From positions 2,986,001 through 3,050,000 of the forward strand of contig CP058931.1 of NCBI GenBank assembly GCA_024760505.1: a DNA stretch of 64,000 nucleotides, read 5' to 3'. Shown one piece after another: positions 60,701 to 64,000 of the stretch. The position numbers and the translations under genes were made by a program. A model generated the notes under the pieces. It searched no databases, had not been told where the DNA came from, and worked only from the letters and a program-made list of their open reading frames with translations. Source of the stretch: Nitrospira sp. Lineage in GTDB: Bacteria; Nitrospirota; Nitrospiria; Nitrospirales; UBA8639. Position 1 is the first letter of the stretch; each line of letters begins with the position of its first letter.

Positions 60701-62983
60701 TGGGAGGATTTCAAACCTCGACGTCGAGCGGGTTCCCGTCCTCGAGTTGGGTGGGCAGGGCAAGCGAACGTGCACAAAGGTGATACCGCCATTTTTGAGA
60801 CGATTGTGGAGGCTCTCAAGGACGAGGTGGAGTGGGTGTTTTTGGGAGACGCCCCAACGATGGTCAATAGCCCAGGGGTGATCAGCGAAACATTTTCCAT
60901 GGTAGACGTGGCGCAGTATCCGAAAAAATTGGCGAGTCTCAATCTTGATCTTGCATTGGCGCCATTGGTGCCAAACCCATTCAATGAAGCCAAAAGTGAT
61001 ATCAGAATTTTACAGTACGGAATATTGGGCTATCCGGTTATTGGCACGGATATTTTTCCCCATCAACATGCCCCCATCCTCCGTTTGCCGCATGAACCAC
61101 AAGTCTGGATCAAGGCGATTCGCGAACGAATTCATGATTTGGGTGCCTTAGAAAGGGAAGGAGATCATCTCCGAACCTGGGTATTAAAGCATCGTCTTAT
61201 GGAACATGTGCTTCCTCAGTATAAACAGGCCTGGTTGGGCCGTGACGTCAAATCCTCAAACAGGGTGCCTCAGTCGACATTACAGAGTTCACCAGAGCCC
61301 TCTTATTCCCCGAGGAACCATGCAAAGTATTCCTTTGATTGTTCAATCATTATTCCTGTTTGGAATAAAGTGGCATTGACCCGGCAGTGCTTGACTCATT
61401 TGTCGGAGATCACGGATGGCTGTTCGTATGAAGTCATTGTCGTCGATAATGCATCCACCGATGAGACTCCAGCATTTCTGTCTTCTTTAAGTGGGGATAT
61501 TCAGGTCATCACGAATCCAGCCAATTATGGGTTTGCCAAAGGCTGCAACCAAGGGGCCGCTTCTGCCAAGGGGCGTTTCCTGGTCTTTTTAAATAACGAT
61601 ACGATTCCGAAGCCAGGATGGTTGCGGGCTTTATTGAATGAAGTGGAGAGCCATCAGGATGTTGCCATTGTCGGGAGCAAGCTGCTTTATCCGAATAATA
61701 CTATTCAACATGCCGGCGTGGTTTTCGCAAAACATTGTTTGACGCCCTACCATATATTTCGTGGTGCTCCAGGGGACCTGCGCGCGGCCAATGTTCGTCA
61801 AGAGTTTCAGGTTGTCACTGCGGCTTGTATGCTCATTCGCCGTGAGGAATTTAATGCGGTGGGGCAATTTGACGAGATTTATCAGAACGGGTTCGAGGAT
61901 GTAGACCTATGCCTCAAAGTGGGCAAACGGGGTAAGAAAGTCATCTATCAACCGGAAAGTGTGCTCTATCATTTGGAACATCAAACTCCCGGAAGGAAGG
62001 ATCATGCGGCCGAACGGCACAATGGTATTGTACTCATGGAACGGTGGGCTTCCTCCATTGTGGTCGATGAGGATTTCCATACGGTTCCGGCAGGCTATGC
62101 CAACCGGTATTCCTTGCGTGACGGGAGGCTTCAGCCGTCGCTCGAGGCCCTTCAGGGCGATAGGGAAATAACGCAGTGGCAACGAGTTCAACGGGTGCAG
62201 GAATTCCTATTACGCCAGCGGCATGCTCCAGGCCAGGGTTTGAATAGCCAGGACGACGGTGAATTACAGGCTCTCCTTTCCGAGTATCGAGATTGGCCGG
62301 ATGATGGTGAAGTGCTTAGATGGGCGGCCAAGCTTTGCCAATCGTTGCAGCTATTGGATGGTGAGCGGGCATTTTTGAAACGGATACTGAGTGGGGGAGA
62401 AGATCGAGCGGCACGGGAACGACTTGCTAAGCTGGCTCTCAACGGGAAGGATCTGTCTGAGGCGACTGAGCAAATCCAGGCGCTCCTTCAATCTGATCCC
62501 AACAATGGGTCGGGTCACTGGTTGCAGGGAATTCTGTTGATGCAATCCCAGCAATGTGGTGAGGCGGCCCTGTCATTTCGTCGCGCTCTGCAATGTGGCG
62601 CAGATTCTCGAAAAACCCGTATCGGTTTGGGAATGGCGTGTATGGGAATGGGAGATTTGGAAGAAGCCTGGAAGATTTTTGAACAGGTGATGATCGATCA
62701 TCCCGATGATGTTGAAGCCATGAATGGGTTGATTCAGGCCGGAACATCCCTGGAACGATGGAAAGGCTTGGGGGAACGGCTTGCACGGTATGTCGAACGA
62801 AACCCCGCAGACTGCGATATGCGCTTTGCTCTGGCCGGGGTGGAATTTCGTGCGAGTCGACTCGATGTGGCCAAGCAACAATTTGAGATGTTAAGCCTCT
62901 TAAAGCCTGACTATGAGGGATTACGAGATTTAGAGGTTCTCCTGCAGACGGCACCTCTTGACCGTCATGCCCTCGTAACTTAA
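57782..62983 (+). CDS. Giant multidomain glycosyltransferase (methyltransferase-GT2-GT2-GT4-like-GT2-TPR)
   Basis: A 1733-residue soluble protein. Order: SAM methyltransferase (~1-205, LEIGAST, SHVIEHCPDV, KPDGYLFLVVP); GT2 number 1 (~268-500, VVVAAYNSERFMRGLLENL, LLPTDDRL); GT2 number 2 (~522-760, VTFNRLEFTKAAI, VVDNGSTDGT, LKLDNDIV); a GT4/GT1-like domain (~827-1150, YDCDDLLW, VGWAGQANVHKGD, ALAPLVPNPFNEAKSDIR); GT2 number 3 (~1186-1430, IIIPVWNKVALTRQCL, VVDNASTDET, LNNDTIPKPGW); TPR-type repeats (~1480-1720). All three GT2 units keep an Asp-x-Asp-type metal site region (TDD, DND, NND). It probably assembles several residues of a glycan chain, possibly on flagellin, which TPR repeats could bind. 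Confidence 0.88.
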   Translation: MYTFPESPLARKWLDDLSGLEIGASTHNPYGLKTRNVGLGGEGYAQEQLSLTGEVAPIDICAEASAIPLPSESEDFILASHVIEHCPDVIKTLLEWYRIVKPDGYLFLVVPHRDAAPSDRGKPLTEWEHVVQDYMRHATLDSEPEGKSFLYCHYHVFSPSSMKNLISRIFGCRLALVEEQDPDDKVGNGFSLVYRKTKSIQKAFPWEFQGGGYSINVSRPADFYQNQKEDKMIPFTKPGQSTPSCRQQAETPAVDQGRSQEKMGKSKGKLISVVVAAYNSERFMRGLLENLEAQTIADQMEIIIVETGSETQEIDIIRDFQQRFANIIYVRTSERISAVAATNQGVRMAKGSYITLLPTDDRLRCDALEVMARELEDHPESGMVYADVFMTQFENQTFHRFIRGGYSIRFDFSPDMMLSGYPMGPLFMWRKKVHEEVGLFDEKFLCAADYDFHCRVARHYRMRHISEFLGLYLQNPKGVVNSNPQISQAEFRAIIQANRPYFPAPIQKPLTILQYEKPVFPRKYVNIGMVTFNRLEFTKAAIAALFQHTCFPHVITVVDNGSTDGTPEYLQALYQQGFITNLILLSNNVGIAKASNLAWSHEPDAEYYLKLDNDIVIQKPGWLSRMVEVIDRIPELGAIAYNFEPESYPVREIRGLSVRPKIGNLNGACTLIPKRTHQTLGFWCEDYGLYGEEDADYGLRIHLHGLQNAYMEDEKVGLHLPAGRAAHIDEQTFKATDGIEEETHAEYRAFKDEWRRKNVQDIAITNWQDYQTGVKSLFCSSPFVKGFHKDRDQPEGSDVLTRRRIQTDEIPKEVMLERPRDSSPKRWRTVSVIASDYICGRIRLLQPLLAGEGIWGKGFIVADANIYLNDTIFPPMGLGQVWAIQRNCRLSEETLKEAQSQGTRIVYDCDDLLWKIPLDNPNHGYFTPEYLQRMFGLMYTADCVTVSTEPIQADLKQRGIESTVLLNCLLRQEWEDFKPRRRAGSRPRVGWAGQANVHKGDTAIFETIVEALKDEVEWVFLGDAPTMVNSPGVISETFSMVDVAQYPKKLASLNLDLALAPLVPNPFNEAKSDIRILQYGILGYPVIGTDIFPHQHAPILRLPHEPQVWIKAIRERIHDLGALEREGDHLRTWVLKHRLMEHVLPQYKQAWLGRDVKSSNRVPQSTLQSSPEPSYSPRNHAKYSFDCSIIIPVWNKVALTRQCLTHLSEITDGCSYEVIVVDNASTDETPAFLSSLSGDIQVITNPANYGFAKGCNQGAASAKGRFLVFLNNDTIPKPGWLRALLNEVESHQDVAIVGSKLLYPNNTIQHAGVVFAKHCLTPYHIFRGAPGDLRAANVRQEFQVVTAACMLIRREEFNAVGQFDEIYQNGFEDVDLCLKVGKRGKKVIYQPESVLYHLEHQTPGRKDHAAERHNGIVLMERWASSIVVDEDFHTVPAGYANRYSLRDGRLQPSLEALQGDREITQWQRVQRVQEFLLRQRHAPGQGLNSQDDGELQALLSEYRDWPDDGEVLRWAAKLCQSLQLLDGERAFLKRILSGGEDRAARERLAKLALNGKDLSEATEQIQALLQSDPNNGSGHWLQGILLMQSQQCGEAALSFRRALQCGADSRKTRIGLGMACMGMGDLEEAWKIFEQVMIDHPDDVEAMNGLIQAGTSLERWKGLGERLARYVERNPADCDMRFALAGVEFRASRLDVAKQQFEMLSLLKPDYEGLRDLEVLLQTAPLDRHALVT

Positions 62984-63016
62984 ATAGAAGAACTTTTTGC
63001 CTAGTCAAGTTAGCCT

Positions 63017-64000
63017 ATGTCCCGAGCCCTCTTAATACAATTAGCTCGGCTGGGTGATCTGGTCCAATCTCTTCCTGCTTTGACCGCTCTGCAAACTGCC
63101 TATCCTGAGCGACCTCTTGATCTCCTTTGCCCTTCGCCCCTGGTGGCGCTTGGAGAACTTTTCCCTTGTGTGGACAGGGTTTTCCCTTGGAATGGTGAAC
63201 AATGGCATGAATTCGCCACGACCAAGATGACGGATTGTGATCAACAACTTGCCCGAGCCACTCGCTATTTGGCTGACTGTGCCTATCCCCCATATGCATT
63301 GGCCTATAATTTGAATAACCATCCTCGCGGGATACTTGCTGCCCATGTATTGAGTGGTCTGGTCGTTGGTCCTGGCGAGTATGGACCATTGAATCAGACG
63401 CTTCCGGCATGGGCGGGATATTTACGTCGAATTGCTCGAGATCGAGGGAGCAACCGGGTGCATTTAGCGGATGCATTTTGCGGGTTGTGTCAGGTTTCTC
63501 CGCCATTGGATGTTCCCTACTTACAGGCCCAAGAGGTGTCATTGCCCTTTGAGTTGGAACTGCCGGTGAATGGAGAGCCTTCTACTCTTATTGGAATTGT
63601 TCTTGGTGCGGGAGATGCCGACCGGCGAGTTCCCCTTTCTGTGTGGCAAGACCTGATTGCCGCATGCGCTGAGCATATTCCTCAGTGCTACCTGCTTTTG
63701 GTCGGTGGTGCGGGAGAACGGGAAGCGGCATTGGCCTTGGAGCATCGCCTTCCCGCTAAATATCTCAACCGGGTCGTGAATGGGTGTGGCCGGACCTCGT
63801 TGCCCCAGCTTGTGGCTCTTCTTAATCGGTGTCAGTGGGTGGTCGGATCGGATACGGGACCATTGCATCTCGGAGCGATGTGTGGGGCTCGTGCGATCGG
63901 CTGGTATTTCTCCCAGGCCAGAGTCCATGAAACGGGCCCCTATGGGATTGGTCATTATGTGTGGCAACGCACGGGAGCGAAACTTCGGGAGAGCCTGGAT
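63017..64000 (+). CDS. GT9-type (heptosyltransferase-like) glycosyltransferase, cut by the window end
   Basis: An open frame of 328 codons runs from ATG 63017 off the end of the window. The N-terminus (LLIQLARLGDLVQSLPALTAL) and the donor-binding region (VVGSDTGPLHLGAMCGARAIGWYFSQA, near residues 280-305) match family 9 glycosyltransferases, which transfer heptose from ADP-heptose in lipopolysaccharide or in heptosylation of proteins. It starts 33 bases after the giant glycosyltransferase. A heptosyltransferase-like enzyme fits the proposed heptose pathway upstream. Confidence 0.85.
   Translation, partial: MSRALLIQLARLGDLVQSLPALTALQTAYPERPLDLLCPSPLVALGELFPCVDRVFPWNGEQWHEFATTKMTDCDQQLARATRYLADCAYPPYALAYNLNNHPRGILAAHVLSGLVVGPGEYGPLNQTLPAWAGYLRRIARDRGSNRVHLADAFCGLCQVSPPLDVPYLQAQEVSLPFELELPVNGEPSTLIGIVLGAGDADRRVPLSVWQDLIAACAEHIPQCYLLLVGGAGEREAALALEHRLPAKYLNRVVNGCGRTSLPQLVALLNRCQWVVGSDTGPLHLGAMCGARAIGWYFSQARVHETGPYGIGHYVWQRTGAKLRESLD

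Noticed and set aside
1..64000. CRISPR array, tRNA, rRNA or phage-defence genes
   Set aside because: No regularly spaced repeats, no tRNA-like cloverleaf and no rRNA stretch were noticed; no recognisable defence genes.

Overview
This window (about 50% GC) comes from a flagellated Gram-negative (diderm) bacterium: it carries both an outer-membrane L-ring gene (flgH) and a P-ring gene (flgI). The mix of CheZ, CheV, CheD, FliW/CsrA and c-heme chemoreceptors is compatible with Nitrospirota or a delta-proteobacterial relative. No taxonomic marker gene is present, so this placement is inference.

Layout. (1) Positions 1-26350 hold a large chemotaxis locus: cheW, two tandem chemoreceptors, a secreted c-heme sensor-like protein, cheR, cheD, cheB, a second cheR, an IS30-family insertion sequence, a STAS protein, an HD-GYP-like protein, a large hybrid histidine kinase, a small HTH protein, cheY, cheZ, cheA, cheV, two more tandem chemoreceptors and a small minus-strand gene. 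(2) Positions 26811-42049 hold a second cheW, motA and motB, the rod/ring genes flgF-flgG-flgA-flgH-flgI-flgJ, then flgM-flgN-flgK-flgL, a diguanylate cyclase response regulator, a hybrid kinase, and fliW-csrA. (3) Positions 42891-64000 hold a densely packed, all plus-strand sugar and glycan island. It encodes an E1-like thiamine-diphosphate enzyme pair, a GDP-mannose 4,6-dehydratase-like SDR, a heptose-type GHMP kinase, a Nudix hydrolase, a split transketolase, three GDP-fucose-synthase-like SDRs, an RmlC-like epimerase, two aldo/keto reductases with an unusual shared C-terminal domain, two methyltransferases, a 1733-residue multidomain glycosyltransferase and a truncated GT9 glycosyltransferase. 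Its place directly after fliW-csrA suggests flagellin or surface-polymer glycosylation.

How it fits together. The four receptors form a two-by-two design. Two sensor types (a double-Cache-like domain and a c-heme Tll0287/DUF3365 domain) each occur once with a signalling domain of one class that ends in a CheR-tether-like pentapeptide, and once with a different signalling class that lacks it. Promoter-like sequences give a readable hierarchy. A sigma-54 site matching the consensus lies before the rod/ring operon (flgF). Sigma-28-like sites lie before flgM, the small HTH gene and the STAS gene, with weaker ones upstream of cheB and in the gene-poor region before cheR.

The most novel-looking item is a pair of aldo/keto reductases whose C-terminal ~80 residues resemble the ParB/sulfiredoxin-like nucleotide-binding fold. 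They sit inside what looks like a pathway for a modified GDP-heptose with its own transketolase.
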